From positions 248,001 to 312,000 of the forward strand of contig NZ_FMYM01000001.1 of assembly GCF_900096965.1 (NCBI RefSeq): a DNA stretch of 64,000 bases. Direction: 5' to 3'. Below, piece after piece: positions 8,145-18,500 of this stretch. Origin of the DNA: Shouchella lonarensis. Its GTDB lineage: Bacteria; Bacillota; Bacilli; Bacillales; Bacillaceae_D. Position 1 is the first letter of the stretch; the number at the start of each line of letters is the position of its first letter. A program made the position numbers and the translations under genes. Below the pieces are notes generated by a model. It saw only the letters and a list, made by a program, of their open reading frames with translations. It was not told where the DNA came from and did no database searches.

Positions 8145-9254
8145 TCATGTCCGGGCAGGGACAATCACGAGTTCTTTTGGGTAGGTTGTCAAACATTCCG
8201 CACCGTTCTCTGTTAAAAGGACATCATCTTCAATTCGAACACCAGCAACGCCGGGCACATAGACACCCGGTTCAATTGTATACGTCATACCAACTTGCAA
8301 TTTTTCGCAGTTGTCACTACTCATTGAAGGGGCTTCGTGTACATCAATACCTAGTCCATGCCCAAGCCGGTGAGGGAAATAGTCACCGTAGCCAGCATTT
8401 TCAATGACTTCTCGTGCTACACGGTCTAGCGTGCCAATAATTTCTCCAGGTTTAGAAGCGTTGCATGCGGCAATGTTTGCTTGTAAAACGATGTTGTAGA
8501 TCGTTTTTACCTCATCACTGATGTGCCCATAAGCAATTGTGCGGGTAATGTCTGAGCAATAACCGTCAAACACGACACCGAGGTCTAAAAGCACAATATC
8601 ACCTTCTTTCAAAGTGCGTTCCCCTGGCACACCATGGGGTTGAGCGGCATTTTCTCCAAATAAGACAATTGGTTGAAAAGACATTTCACGAATGCCACGT
8701 TGCTTGAGGGCATATTCAATTTGACCAACAAGTTCGATTTCAGTTATCCCCGTTCTTAACGAGGCAACAGCTGTTTCCACACCGAAATCAGCAAAGGCCG
8801 CCGCATGGCGCAGGATTTGTTGTTCAGCTTCATTTTTGATGAGACGCTGCTTCATTAGTAAGGGCTCGCAGTCATCTAATAAAAAGGTATCATCACTTAA
8901 TGTTTGTAAGGCGAGGACTCGTTCATAACATAAAGATCGATACTCAATAAAGGCTTTCGGATTTTTTGAGAGTTGATGCGATACTTTTTGTTTAATGAGT
9001 GCCCAAACGTCTTCATGATCGCTATATGTGAGTAATTCCCCTGTAAAGCCGGCAGCGCGGATTAAATCGGTTTCCATTTTTGGTGCGACTAAAAATAGTT
9101 CTTCTGGCAAAATGAATAAGGCAATGAGTCGTTCATGCGGATCAGCGCGGAAACCTGTTAAATAAAATAAATTTTCTTTTCCTTGGATCATAGCAAAATC
9201 AGCATTCATATTAGTGAGATCTTGTTTGAGCGTTTCAATTCTAACTTTGTGCAT
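8145..9254 (-). CDS. M24 family Xaa-Pro peptidase (PepQ/YpdF-like)
   Basis: A 369-residue metallopeptidase paralogous to yqhT. Metal ligands are present: Asp in LDLGVVFDG and CSDITRT, His in HRLGHGLGIDVHE, Glu in TIEPGVY and VRIEDD. The N-terminal domain (1-130) differs from yqhT and includes the TGFRADPHERL motif found in a Bacillus-type subgroup annotated as Xaa-Pro dipeptidase. The ATG at 9252-9254 was chosen for AGGAGTG 8 bases upstream; the 12-codon extension lacks a site. It is divergent from ytkL across about 125 bp, so their promoters lie in the same gap. Confidence 0.9.
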   Translation of the reverse strand: MHKVRIETLKQDLTNMNADFAMIQGKENLFYLTGFRADPHERLIALFILPEELFLVAPKMETDLIRAAGFTGELLTYSDHEDVWALIKQKVSHQLSKNPKAFIEYRSLCYERVLALQTLSDDTFLLDDCEPLLMKQRLIKNEAEQQILRHAAAFADFGVETAVASLRTGITEIELVGQIEYALKQRGIREMSFQPIVLFGENAAQPHGVPGERTLKEGDIVLLDLGVVFDGYCSDITRTIAYGHISDEVKTIYNIVLQANIAACNASKPGEIIGTLDRVAREVIENAGYGDYFPHRLGHGLGIDVHEAPSMSSDNCEKLQVGMTYTIEPGVYVPGVAGVRIEDDVLLTENGAECLTTYPKELVIVPART

Positions 9255-9378
9255 GAGAAAATCACTCCTTTTGTCCATTATAAGCGACAATTAAGACGGT
9301 GAATAGCAGGAAAAACGTCGTTTAAGCACGAAGAAACAAGAGAGAGGTTATTTTTATTACGGAGGAGATGTTTCAACA

Positions 9379-10065
9379 ATGAAAGTCAGTTACCACGGAC
9401 ATTCTGTCGTTCAGATTGAGACAAACGGGTATCATATTTTGATAGACCCATTTATTACAGGAAATGGCTTGACGCAGTTAAATGCTGATACGATTGCACC
9501 TGATGTCATTTTATTGACGCATGGACATAATGACCATGTTGGTGATACAGTCGCCATTGCGAAGAGAACTGGTGCGCTTGTTGTTGCTGTTTTTGAGCTA
9601 GCAACTTACTTACGCTTTCAAGGAGTGGAAAATGTTCATGAAATGTCTATTGGCGGTGCACATCAGTTTGATTTTGGGCATGTGAAGTTTACCCAAGCGT
9701 TTCACGGTTCTAGTTTTATTGAAGAAGAATCAGGGAAGATCGTATATACAGGTATGCCAGGTGGTATTTTATTTACAGCAGAAGAGAAAACGGTGTACCA
9801 TGCAGGAGATACGGCGTTATTTAGTGATTTAAAGCTCATTGGGGATCGTGAGAAAATTGATGTAGCGTTTATTCCAATTGGTGATAACTTTACAATGGGA
9901 CCAGGCGATGCCAAAATTGCCGCCTCCTGGTTACAAGCAAAAAAAGTTGTGCCTATTCACTACAATACTTTTCCGGTTATTCATCAAGATGCAGCTGCCT
10001 TCGTTGACAGTTTACCAAAAGGTCAAGGAGTCATGCTTCATTCAGGAGAAGGGTTACGCGTGTGA
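9379..10065 (+). CDS. ytkL: UPF0173 metal-dependent hydrolase (YtkL)
   Basis: A 228-residue metallo-beta-lactamase-fold protein. The signature [10 protein letters not shown] (about residues 50-59) supplies metal ligands; further ligands are in [15 protein letters not shown] and PIHYNTFP. Members of UPF0173 are conserved in Firmicutes with no established substrate. The start ATG at 9379 follows ACGGAGGAG. It lies in the ytkL-ytoI order of B. subtilis and is followed by a terminator at 10079. Confidence 0.93.
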   Translation: MKVSYHGHSVVQIETNGYHILIDPFITGNGLTQLNADTIAPDVILLTHGHNDHVGDTVAIAKRTGALVVAVFELATYLRFQGVENVHEMSIGGAHQFDFGHVKFTQAFHGSSFIEEESGKIVYTGMPGGILFTAEEKTVYHAGDTALFSDLKLIGDREKIDVAFIPIGDNFTMGPGDAKIAASWLQAKKVVPIHYNTFPVIHQDAAAFVDSLPKGQGVMLHSGEGLRV

Positions 10066-10078
10066 CAACGAAGGGAGG

Positions 10079-10111
10079 AGAACGTTGTTTAAAATGGCAG
10101 CGTTCTTTTTT
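10079..10111 (+). terminator. Intrinsic terminator of ytkL
   Basis: AGAACGTTG pairs with CAGCGTTCT (one G-U pair) and is followed by TTTTT. Confidence 0.85.
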
Positions 10112-10155
10112 ATCGTTTTGTGCATAATGTATAGGACGAGGAGGGGATGAAACGT

Positions 10156-10398
10156 ATGAAAATAAGGGCATTGATGTGTTTGTTTTTTGCGATCGTCATG
10201 GTTGTGTATGCATGGGATCGCTTACCGCTTAATGGACAAGGGTTAGAAAAAGTTTTTGCACTGTCTTGGCTCTCCTTTGCGGGTCTAGTCATTGGTGGCA
10301 ACATTGTCGCCATAGCGAGACGAGGAAGAAAAAGTACGCAGGCAAAACAGGAAGTTGATAACGCGCGCGCCGTAAAACGGGCACGTCAATTTGGTTGA
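10156..10398 (+). CDS. Small two-helix membrane protein, unknown
   Basis: An 80-residue protein with two hydrophobic helices (about residues 4-21 and 34-54) and a basic cytoplasmic tail. I do not recognise a family. ATG 10156 was chosen because AGGAGGGG (10139-10146) is 9 bases upstream; the ATG at 10147 abuts that site. It lies alone between ytkL and ytoI with its own ribosome binding site. Confidence 0.65.
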   Translation: MKIRALMCLFFAIVMVVYAWDRLPLNGQGLEKVFALSWLSFAGLVIGGNIVAIARRGRKSTQAKQEVDNARAVKRARQFG

Positions 10399-10473
10399 GG
10401 TATTGCTTCTGGGTGTGTTTCGGTCGTATACTGTAGAGAAGAAACATTGAAATCATGAAAGTGTGGTGCCAAC

Positions 10474-11769
10474 GTGGCGACGAAACATGAACAAATTTTG
10501 GCATATATCGAGCGTCTCGAAGTAGGTGGGAAAATCTCCGTACGTCAAATTGCGAAGGCGTTAGCGGTGAGTGAAGGAACTGCGTACCGGGCGATTAAAG
10601 AAGCGGAGATGCAAGGACTCGTGTCAACGATTGAACGTGTTGGGACAGTGCGAATTGAGAAGAAAGAAAAAGATAACATCGAAAAGTTGACGTATGCGGA
10701 AGTCGTTAACATTGTTGATGGACAAGTATTAGGTGGGCGAACGGGCTTGCATAAAACATTAAATCGTTTCGTCATTGGTGCGATGAAGATGGAAGCGATG
10801 ATGCGCTATGTTACAGCTGGCAATTTGCTTATTGTTGGTAACCGTGATCAAATCCATCAAATGGCGCTTGAAGCAGGAGCGGCCGTGCTCATTACAGGTG
10901 GATTTGAGGCGAGCGCTGATTGTGTAGCACTGGCGGATGAGCTGAGTTTGCCCGTTATTTCTACTTCTTATGATACATTTACAGTTGCGGCGATGATTAA
11001 TCGGGCGATTTATGATCAATTGATAAAAAAAGACATTGTATTGGTGGATGATATTTTAATTCCCTTGCAGGACACGTATTATATGACAACAACAAATACG
11101 GTTGAAAAATGGCATGAACTAAACGAACGGACAGGCCATGGACGTTACCCAGTTGTTAATGAGCAGTTGAAAGTGCAAGGAATGGTTGTAGCAAAAGATG
11201 TATTATCTGTGCCAAAACATATATTGATTGAAAAAGCCATGACAAAAGATCCAATTACTGTATGCGAACGTACTTCGGTCGCGGCAGTCGCTCATATTAT
11301 GGTTTGGCAACGTATTGAGCTATTACCTGTTGTAGATAGCCACCGTAAATTAGTCGGGGTTGTGAGTCGGCAAGATGTGCTAAAAGCATTGCAAACAGCA
11401 CAGCGGCAACCACATGTTGGCGAGACGATTGAGGAAATTGTGACAAGGCGGTTGGAGGAAAAGGACAACGGGTACATATGTGAAGTGATTCCCCAAATGA
11501 CAAATCATGTTGGAACCATTTCGTACGGTGTCGTCACAACAATAATGGTTGAAGCAGCGCGTCGTTTTATGCAAAAGCACCGGCGTGGAAATATTGTTGT
11601 AGAAAATATTACTTTGTACTTTTTGAAGCCGGTGCAAATTGAGAATTTATTGCTGGTGATCCCACAGACGTTAGAGATCGGGCGTAAACATGGGAAATTC
11701 GAGGTTGCATTATATCGCGAGCAAGAGCTTGTAGCGAAAGGGATGTTAACCGCGCAACTGATTGAATAA
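10474..11769 (+). CDS. ytoI: HTH-DRTGG-CBS-HotDog regulator (YtoI)
   Basis: A 431-residue multidomain protein. Residues 1-70 form a winged-helix-like domain (VRQIAKALAVSEGTAYRAIKEAE), 70-185 a DRTGG domain, 190-310 a pair of CBS motifs (the second with VVDSHRKLVGVVSRQDVLKAL), and 330-431 a thioesterase-like HotDog domain. CBS and DRTGG domains usually bind adenine nucleotides, suggesting a ligand-responsive regulator; the ligand is not known. It starts with GTG at 10474. The order ytkL-ytoI-ytpI-nrnA is that of B. subtilis. Confidence 0.9.
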   Translation: MATKHEQILAYIERLEVGGKISVRQIAKALAVSEGTAYRAIKEAEMQGLVSTIERVGTVRIEKKEKDNIEKLTYAEVVNIVDGQVLGGRTGLHKTLNRFVIGAMKMEAMMRYVTAGNLLIVGNRDQIHQMALEAGAAVLITGGFEASADCVALADELSLPVISTSYDTFTVAAMINRAIYDQLIKKDIVLVDDILIPLQDTYYMTTTNTVEKWHELNERTGHGRYPVVNEQLKVQGMVVAKDVLSVPKHILIEKAMTKDPITVCERTSVAAVAHIMVWQRIELLPVVDSHRKLVGVVSRQDVLKALQTAQRQPHVGETIEEIVTRRLEEKDNGYICEVIPQMTNHVGTISYGVVTTIMVEAARRFMQKHRRGNIVVENITLYFLKPVQIENLLLVIPQTLEIGRKHGKFEVALYREQELVAKGMLTAQLIE

Positions 11770-11781
11770 CGCGCATGACGT

Positions 11782-12066
11782 CTAGTCTAATTGTTTCATG
11801 TAATGTTTATGCGCTTTAAAGTGATAAACCGTATGAATGCTACCAATTAGGAGAAAGACAGCGCCGACAAAAAGTTCGGTTTTTTCGTAGGACGTAAAAA
11901 ACAGGAAATGGATACCTAGAAACAATAGTGCCGCTCCTAGTGCGAGTCGCGCACGTACTTCGACGATCCGTTTTTGTAAGGAATCCGTCATACATAGTGA
12001 GCGGACACGTCCAATGACATAAAACAAGCATGAACCAATGACAAAAATGATAAGTAAACGAGCCAA
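11782..12066 (-). CDS. ytpI: YtpI-like membrane protein
   Basis: A 94-residue protein started at TTG 12064-12066, preceded by AAGGAGG on the minus strand. Three hydrophobic stretches are visible (about residues 3-17, 39-57 and 63-80). The longer open frame upstream reads into nrnA regulatory sequence and lacks a ribosome binding site. Position between ytoI and nrnA and topology match YtpI, a protein of unknown function. It is divergent from nrnA. Confidence 0.75.
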   Translation of the reverse strand: MARLLIIFVIGSCLFYVIGRVRSLCMTDSLQKRIVEVRARLALGAALLFLGIHFLFFTSYEKTELFVGAVFLLIGSIHTVYHFKAHKHYMKQLD

Positions 12067-12141
12067 AAGAATATACCTCCTTAAAAACTGTATCTCTATG
12101 TATTGTAGCGTTCGTGTGTAAAAAAAGAAAGAGGCGATGAA

Positions 12142-13071
12142 ATGTTTGAACAAATGATTTCAGCGATTAAAGAATATACGACCATTGTGATTCACCGCCA
12201 TGTTCGTCCTGACCCTGATGCACTTGGGTCGCAGTTAGGATTAAAAGCGCTCATCCAGGCTGCTTACCCTGAAAAGAATGTGTATGCGGTTGGCGAGGAA
12301 GAAGTGTCATTACACTTTTTAGGACGTATGGATGTTATTACAGATGATGTATATAAAGATGCGCTCGTCATTGTGTGCGATACAGCAAATACAGCGCGTA
12401 TTAGCGATGAACGATTCCGTTTAGGCGCACGTCTGATCAAATTTGACCATCATCCAAATGAAGAACCATATGGAGACGTCCTGTGTGTTGACACGTCGGT
12501 CAGTTCGACGAGTGAACTTGTCGTCGCTTTAGCCGAGCATATGCCAGAACTCACGATGACGAAAGAAGCGAGTTTGTTACTGTATGGCGGGATTGTTGGT
12601 GACACGGGACGTTTTCGTTTTCGGAATACGACAGCAGGAACGATGCGTCGCACTGCGTTATTGCTAGAAACAGGTTTTGATAGTCAACGATTTTATCGGC
12701 GGTTGTACGAGCGGAGCATCCATATGATCCGCTTAGAAGGGTATGTGCTGCAACACTTTGAGGTAATCGATGGGAAGGTTGGTTTCATGCGCTTATCCGC
12801 TGAGATATTAAAACGCTTTGAAGTAACCGCTAATGAATCGTCGTTATTGGTGAACTGTTTTGCTGACTTGTCGGGTTTACAAGTGTGGGTGTTTTTTGTG
12901 GAAGAAGCAAATGGGACAATTCGTTGTAGGTTACGCTCCCAAGGTGTCGTTATTAATAATGTTGCGCAAGCATATGGCGGGGGAGGACATCCTGTTGCAG
13001 CAGGTGCAAGTGTAAACTCATGGGAAGAAACAGAAGAGATGGTTGCAGCGCTTATTGCTGCATGTTCTTAA
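12142..13071 (+). CDS. nrnA: Oligoribonuclease / pAp phosphatase NrnA
   Basis: DHH-DHHA1 phosphoesterase that degrades nano-RNA and converts 3'-phosphoadenosine 5'-phosphate to AMP. The 309-residue protein shows the motifs HRHVRPDPDALGSQLG, CDTAN, the eponymous DHH in KFDHHPNEEPYG, and the DHHA1 glycine motif YGGGGHPVAAGA near the C-terminus. It starts at ATG 12142. It precedes the inserted subtilisin gene and then ytrI in place of direct nrnA-ytrI adjacency. Confidence 0.95.
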   Translation: MFEQMISAIKEYTTIVIHRHVRPDPDALGSQLGLKALIQAAYPEKNVYAVGEEEVSLHFLGRMDVITDDVYKDALVIVCDTANTARISDERFRLGARLIKFDHHPNEEPYGDVLCVDTSVSSTSELVVALAEHMPELTMTKEASLLLYGGIVGDTGRFRFRNTTAGTMRRTALLLETGFDSQRFYRRLYERSIHMIRLEGYVLQHFEVIDGKVGFMRLSAEILKRFEVTANESSLLVNCFADLSGLQVWVFFVEEANGTIRCRLRSQGVVINNVAQAYGGGGHPVAAGASVNSWEETEEMVAALIAACS

Positions 13072-13455
13072 TATCATACGCAACTATGGAAATGCCTTAC
13101 AAACGTTTGAATATTTCGCATTCTTATTTTAGCTATAGATGCATATATAGAAGGGAGCCCAGTAAAAAGCGTGTACTTATGACACGCTTTTTACTTAAAA
13201 ATGGGCGTTTTTTTGGAAAGAGAGGTGTAAGTAGCAGAAAAGACATGAAGAAAGGCATCATTTGTTGTTCATTTTTTGTTCTCGCCCACACGATTTTTGT
13301 ATCTATGTATAAGATGTAGAGCAGTCCAAAAAAGGAGGTGCACATAGGGTGGATACATCATAAAACGTGTGTATGTGAGGGAGCAATAAAAGAAAAGCGG
13401 CAAATTAATATCTGATTTATTTATTTTTTAAAAATAATAAATAAAGGGGTTTTTG
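13072..13455. other. Intergenic region nrnA-subtilisin
   Basis: No gene was recognised. It contains a terminator (13161-13196), and an AT-only inverted repeat immediately before the protease ribosome binding site: TTTATTTATTTTT (13416-13428) against AAAAATAATAAATAAA (13430-13445). Such a 5'-UTR hairpin could affect mRNA stability. A 99-codon open frame in this region overlaps the terminator and is not credible. Confidence 0.6.
13161..13196. terminator. Strong intrinsic terminator after nrnA
   Basis: AGTAAAAAGCGTGT pairs perfectly with ACACGCTTTTTACT around a 7-base loop; the stem itself supplies the A and T runs. Confidence 0.9.
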
Positions 13456-14589
13456 ATGTTGGGACTAAATAAACATGTGAAGAGATTTGTCGGTGTTGCA
13501 CTTGCATGTATACTCATTCTGAGTGGTGGTCAAAGCTTTGCAGCGACAACTTCAGCAAAAGGTGAATATTTGATAGGCTTTAAGAATGGTGAGCGTGCTC
13601 AAACATTGCAATTACTTGCTGATGAAGGTGTGAAAGTGCATCATCAGTTTAAATTTGCTGAAATTGCCCATGTTACTTTACCAAATAATGTAGCGCTTAG
13701 TCTTGAAGAACATGAGTCGATTGCTTTCGTGGAGGAAAATGCGGAAATGGTCGCTTATGCGCAACAAGTACCATATGGCGTTACAAATATTCGGGCGCAA
13801 GAAGTGCAACAAAGCGATGGCAACAAAGGTGCAGGTGTCCGCGTTGCTGTACTTGATACCGGCATTCAACATCATGAAGATTTGGCAGTAGCTGGTGGTG
13901 TGAGTTTTGTGCCATCAGAATCTAATTACCAAGACGGTAACGGTCATGGGACACATGTTGCTGGCACAATTGCGGCATTAGACAATCAAATAGGTGTGCT
14001 TGGAGTGAGCCCAGACGTTGAATTATATGCAGTAAAAGTTTTGTCCTCAAGTGGAAGTGGCACATTAGCTGGGATTGCTAGAGGCATTGAATGGGCTGCG
14101 GATCATGATATGGACATTGTCAATATGAGTTTAGGCGGAAGTTCTGGTTCGCAAACTTTGGAACAAGCAGTCAATTATGCACACGGTGAAGGCGTGACGC
14201 TAGTAGCTGCTGCTGGAAACTCAGGATCATTTTTATGGTTTAATACCATCGGCTATCCTGCCAAATATGAGAATGTCATTGCGGTAGGAGCGGTCAATGA
14301 AAATAATGCGCGGGCTTCTTTTTCTAGCGTTGGTGATGAGTTAGATGTTATGGCACCAGGTGTCGATGTACTCAGTTCTCATTTAAATAACGCATACCAG
14401 TCATTTAGCGGCACTTCGATGGCTTCCCCACATGTTGCTGGTGCAGCAGCGCTGTTGCTAGCAGATGATCCATCCCTGTCAAATGAGGATATTCGCGGGT
14501 TGTTACGTGATACCGCAATTCCATTAGGTAGTCATTTTTATTACGGCAAAGGTGTGATTGATGTACGGGCAGCAATTGATGCAAATTAA
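13456..14589 (+). CDS. Secreted alkaline subtilisin-type serine protease (S8)
   Basis: A 377-residue preproprotease. Residues 1-30 are a signal peptide (basic start, hydrophobic core, AFAA-like cleavage), about 31-101 an I9-type prodomain that folds and inhibits the enzyme, and mature protease starts near Ala102 (AQQVPYGV). The triad is Asp134 (VLDTG), His164 (NGHGTH) and Ser321 (GTSMASPH), with oxyanion Asn255 (AAAGNSG). Mature length and motifs resemble high-alkaline subtilisins of alkaliphilic bacilli. It starts at ATG 13456 behind AAAGGGG; a TTG at 13453 is too close. It interrupts the nrnA-ytrI order and is presumably a lineage addition for nutrient scavenging. Confidence 0.93.
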   Translation: MLGLNKHVKRFVGVALACILILSGGQSFAATTSAKGEYLIGFKNGERAQTLQLLADEGVKVHHQFKFAEIAHVTLPNNVALSLEEHESIAFVEENAEMVAYAQQVPYGVTNIRAQEVQQSDGNKGAGVRVAVLDTGIQHHEDLAVAGGVSFVPSESNYQDGNGHGTHVAGTIAALDNQIGVLGVSPDVELYAVKVLSSSGSGTLAGIARGIEWAADHDMDIVNMSLGGSSGSQTLEQAVNYAHGEGVTLVAAAGNSGSFLWFNTIGYPAKYENVIAVGAVNENNARASFSSVGDELDVMAPGVDVLSSHLNNAYQSFSGTSMASPHVAGAAALLLADDPSLSNEDIRGLLRDTAIPLGSHFYYGKGVIDVRAAIDAN

Positions 14590-14594
14590 GATGG

Positions 14595-15104
14595 TCACGT
14601 ATCTTTTACAGAAATAATTTCCATATCTATTTGCAAGGTTGTATAAACGTAAACGCTACGCATGACAAGGGTGTACTTTGTTCCATTCACTTCATACGTC
14701 TTGTTTTCAATTGCGCCGCGTAGTACATCCTTGACATGTTCAATGGTTTCGATGTTCACACCTTGTAATTCAACGAGCTCTTGCAGCACTTGCTGCTTGA
14801 GCTCATACAAATGAAGTTGACTCAGTCGGTGCTTGTCACTATTAATAATAGAGACAGACACCTTTTGTATGACCAACTTGTTAGCATTTTCTTCATTTTG
14901 AAGGCGAATATCTTCAATCAGCCTTGTATTTTCTTGTTTAAGAAAAGAAATTTCACTTTCTTGCCGGGAGAGATCAGTAGAAAACTGGTCATAAGATGCA
15001 CCATATTCAGTAACAAAAAATCCCCAGCCTATAAAAATGCCAAGTGCAATCCCCGCAAAGAAGCGGAGCCAACCGCGATGTTTTTTATAACGGGGGACAA
15101 GCAT
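14595..15104 (-). CDS. ytrI: Sporulation membrane protein YtrI
   Basis: A 169-residue protein with one N-terminal transmembrane helix (about residues 13-33) and an extracytoplasmic coiled-coil (LSRQESEISFLKQENTRLIE) followed by a small folded domain. In B. subtilis YtrI and YtrH are mother-cell sporulation proteins needed for full spore resistance. The start ATG 15102-15104 overlaps the ytrH stop in a TAATG junction, implying translational coupling. The gene converges on the subtilisin with only 5 bp between them. Confidence 0.88.
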   Translation of the reverse strand: MLVPRYKKHRGWLRFFAGIALGIFIGWGFFVTEYGASYDQFSTDLSRQESEISFLKQENTRLIEDIRLQNEENANKLVIQKVSVSIINSDKHRLSQLHLYELKQQVLQELVELQGVNIETIEHVKDVLRGAIENKTYEVNGTKYTLVMRSVYVYTTLQIDMEIISVKDT

Positions 15105-15454
15105 TATACAGGATCTCCAATGATCCAACGTAGCAAAATGGTTCCTGATTGTGCACCGCAAAAAGCGACAAGTAACATTGCTAACGTTTTATAAATGTCT
15201 TCATGTACGCCGCTAAAGAGACCATTCTCAATTCGGGTAATGGCATCGAATGATCCTCCAATTGCTGCAACAATCGCCCAAATTTTTAAACTGCCAGCAA
15301 TTTTATCTATTTCCATTAAAATAGGTTTGCCAATTAAAAATGCGCCAATTCCACCAATCAATGCGCCCCCAATCATGACACCGAAAGCAATAAAGAAATT
15401 CATAACAAGTGTCGCGAGCATCTCTTTTGTTAATAGCACAAACGCCACCCCCAT
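15104..15454 (-). CDS. ytrH: Sporulation membrane protein YtrH
   Basis: A 116-residue protein with three hydrophobic helices (about 15-40, 52-68, 88-108) and the glycine-rich GVMIGGALIGGIGAFLIGKP stretch typical of YtrH. It is the first gene of the ytrHI unit and divergent from dnaE, as in B. subtilis, where it is sigma-E dependent. No sigma-E promoter was assigned with confidence here. Confidence 0.88.
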   Translation of the reverse strand: MGVAFVLLTKEMLATLVMNFFIAFGVMIGGALIGGIGAFLIGKPILMEIDKIAGSLKIWAIVAAIGGSFDAITRIENGLFSGVHEDIYKTLAMLLVAFCGAQSGTILLRWIIGDPV

Positions 15455-15592
15455 GTGACAAATCGGACGTTTCTATCTTATGGTCTACTATATGGACGAC
15501 TTGATTGAAATATGATTGTTGATCATCAGGACTTTCATCTTTAGGAAATTCATACTACACTAAGGAGAGAAGAAGTGAGGAAGTGATAAGAT

Positions 15593-18500
15593 ATGCGTGC
15601 GCTTGTAACCAATATTTATAGTGAATACAGTTTATTGCAGTCGACTAATCGGATTGACGAGCTTGTGTCACGGGCAGCGCATTTAGGATACGAGGCGCTT
15701 GCATTAACAGATAAACATGTACTGTATGGATGTGTCCCTTTTTTTCAAGCATGTCAGCGCGCTGGTGTCAAGCCGCTTCTCGGGTTGGAAGTATCCGTTT
15801 CCTATGGAGAAGCGGTTGTCCCAGTGCAATTAGTTGCGAAAAATGAGATAGGTTATGCGCAGTTACGAAAATTCGCCACAGAGCTCGGCTGTACAAGTGG
15901 GGTACAAGCATTATCATTGGATCATTTTCAGCAAGGAAGTGACGCTTGCTTTATTTTTATTGGTGAGAGAGCATTAGGGCGAGACCCATCACAATGGTGG
16001 CAGCGTTGGTGTAGTCTCGCTCAAACCGGTCATGCTTTTTTTGCAGCTCGCGGAGCCGAAATTGATCAGGAAGGGATTGCTTTTGCGAAAGAAAAGAGGT
16101 TACCAATCATTGCCGCGCCATCCGTTCGGTTTTTATGTGAACAAGATGAACCTGTGTATCAACTGATTCGTGAAATGGCTCATGATAAAGGGGAAAATAA
16201 AGACGAACTATCTTCTTGTATGCCTTCACAGACACAATTAACAGCGCTATTTCCAGAGGAGCTTGGTGTGCTAGCTCATATGAAAGAAATTGCCGTCAAT
16301 GCAAACGTCACATTGAAGCTAGGTGTCCCACATTTACCGACATATGACAACTTAAGTACGACCGAAGCAATGACGTACTTAAAACAGCAGTGTGCACGTG
16401 GTGTCAACGTGCGCTATGGGCAACTGACAAAAATAGTGCACAAACGCCTGGCGCAAGAGTTACGTGTCATTGAAGAGATGGGTTATGCATCTTATTTTCT
16501 CATTGTTGCGGACTTTGTCGGATACGCACGGCAAAAAGGGATGCTTGTTGGACCGGGACGTGGTTCAGCGGCAGGTTCGCTTGTAGCTTATGTGTTAATG
16601 ATTACCGATGTTGATCCGCTTGCACATGGCTTAATGTTTGAACGCTTTTTAAACCGAGCGCGGGCGACATTGCCGGATATTGATATTGATTTTCCTGATT
16701 ATCGTCGAGAAGAAATTATTGCGTATGTGCGTCGTCGTTTTGGGAAAGAAAAAACGGCTCAAATTGTCACCTTTGGCACGTTTGCAGCGAGGGCGGCAAT
16801 TCGTGCTGTAGGAAAAGCCCAGAAGCTTCCTGATGAGTGGGTTGGAAAAATAGCAAAAGCAATTGTCCCAGCGTCGTTAACCATACAGGAAGCGGTCGAG
16901 AAAGGTATTTTTCGTCAATATGAGTGTCGTGCGTTAGATGAGCTGCTGTACTTTGCGCGCCAAATTGAAGGTTTACCGCGGCACGTATCTGTCCATGCTG
17001 CGGGGGTGATTATTGATGACCGTCCCCTCGTTCAGACGGTAGCACTCCAGAAAACGGAGGATGGACAACTTATTACGCAAGCAGACATGTATAGTTTAAA
17101 TGAATTAGGGTTAATGAAGTTTGATTTGCTCGGTTTGCGCAATTTAACGTTGCTTGAGCAAGTATGTAGAAATATTGAGGCAATGACAGCGAAAAAGATG
17201 CGTGTCACAACGATCCCCCTGAACGATCAAAAGACTTTTGCAATGTTGCGAGAGGGTCGCTCAACGGGTGTGTTCCAACTAGAATCTACAGGGATGCGTC
17301 AAACATTAAAACAACTTGGTCCAACTGAATTTGCAGACATTGTGGCGACAAGCGCGCTTTATCGTCCTGGACCGATGGAAGTAATTCCAACATATATTGC
17401 GGGGAAGAAAAATCCGGCTGCAGTCACTTATATACATGAAGATATTGCCCCAATCTTATCGTCTACATATGGGGTGATTGTTTATCAAGAACAAATTATG
17501 CAGCTTGTGCAGGTGATTGGACGCTATACGCTTGGGGAAGCAGATATTTTCAGGCGAGCAGTCAGTAAAAAGCAGCAAAAAGTGATGGAAGAACAACGTG
17601 GGGAATTTATTCGCCGTGCGCAAGAAAATGGATACAGCGAAGCCGTCAGTTGTGAAGTCTTTGCCTTTATTGAGCGTTTTGCTCGCTATGGTTTTGTAAA
17701 AAGCCATGCGGTTGCCTATAGTTTTATTAGTTACTGGCTTGCTTATTTAAAGGTTCATTACACACCTGCTTTTTACGCAGCGTTGTTGTCGTCTGTATGG
17801 CAAAATCATGCTAAATTATATGCATATATAAATGAAGCAAAACGTGATGGGTTGAAAATTTTACCGCCGTCAGTACATGAGAGTGATGCGTTCTTCACTG
17901 TCCAAGGGAGTGCGATTCGTTTTGGGCTTTTACCGATTGCAGGCGTGAGCAAGCCGGTTGTCAGTGAGATCATTTCATGTCGCAAAAAAAAGCGTTTTGA
18001 AGACCTGTTTGATTTTTATGCACGCATGCCCACGAAAGTTGCCACAACCCGAGTGGTTGAAGCGCTAATTAAATCAGGAGCGTTCGATGAATTTGAGCAA
18101 CCACGAGAAGTGTTGCTCGCGAATATGGAGAAAGCGGAGACTTTTGTTAAGCAACTACGATCATTTGAAAAGTCTTCAGCAGGATTGTTCACATTAAGAC
18201 CGATGTCACCGGGTTATACAACAGATGTGGAATTGGATGATCGGGATTATTTAAGCGATGAGCGAGAAGTACTAGGATTTTATTTATCAGGACATCCACT
18301 AGAAAATGAGCAAGAAAAGCTGGAACGTTTTGATCGCGTGATGCTCCGCAGTTGCCGACCATCACGGGAAACCGTTCGAATTGCTGCCTGGATTCGTTTG
18401 GTGCGTCAAATTACGACGAAGTCTCATACAAAAATGGCATTTGTCCAAATGAGTGATGAGTCAGATGAGGGAGAAGCAGTTATTTTTCCAACCGAGTGGG

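Noticed and set aside
8027..8407. Open frame opposite the M24 peptidase
   Set aside because: It is a shadow of the peptidase on the other strand, crossing a bidirectional terminator.
13020..13319. 99-codon open frame between nrnA and the protease
   Set aside because: It overlaps the nrnA end and runs through a strong terminator; no ribosome binding site.
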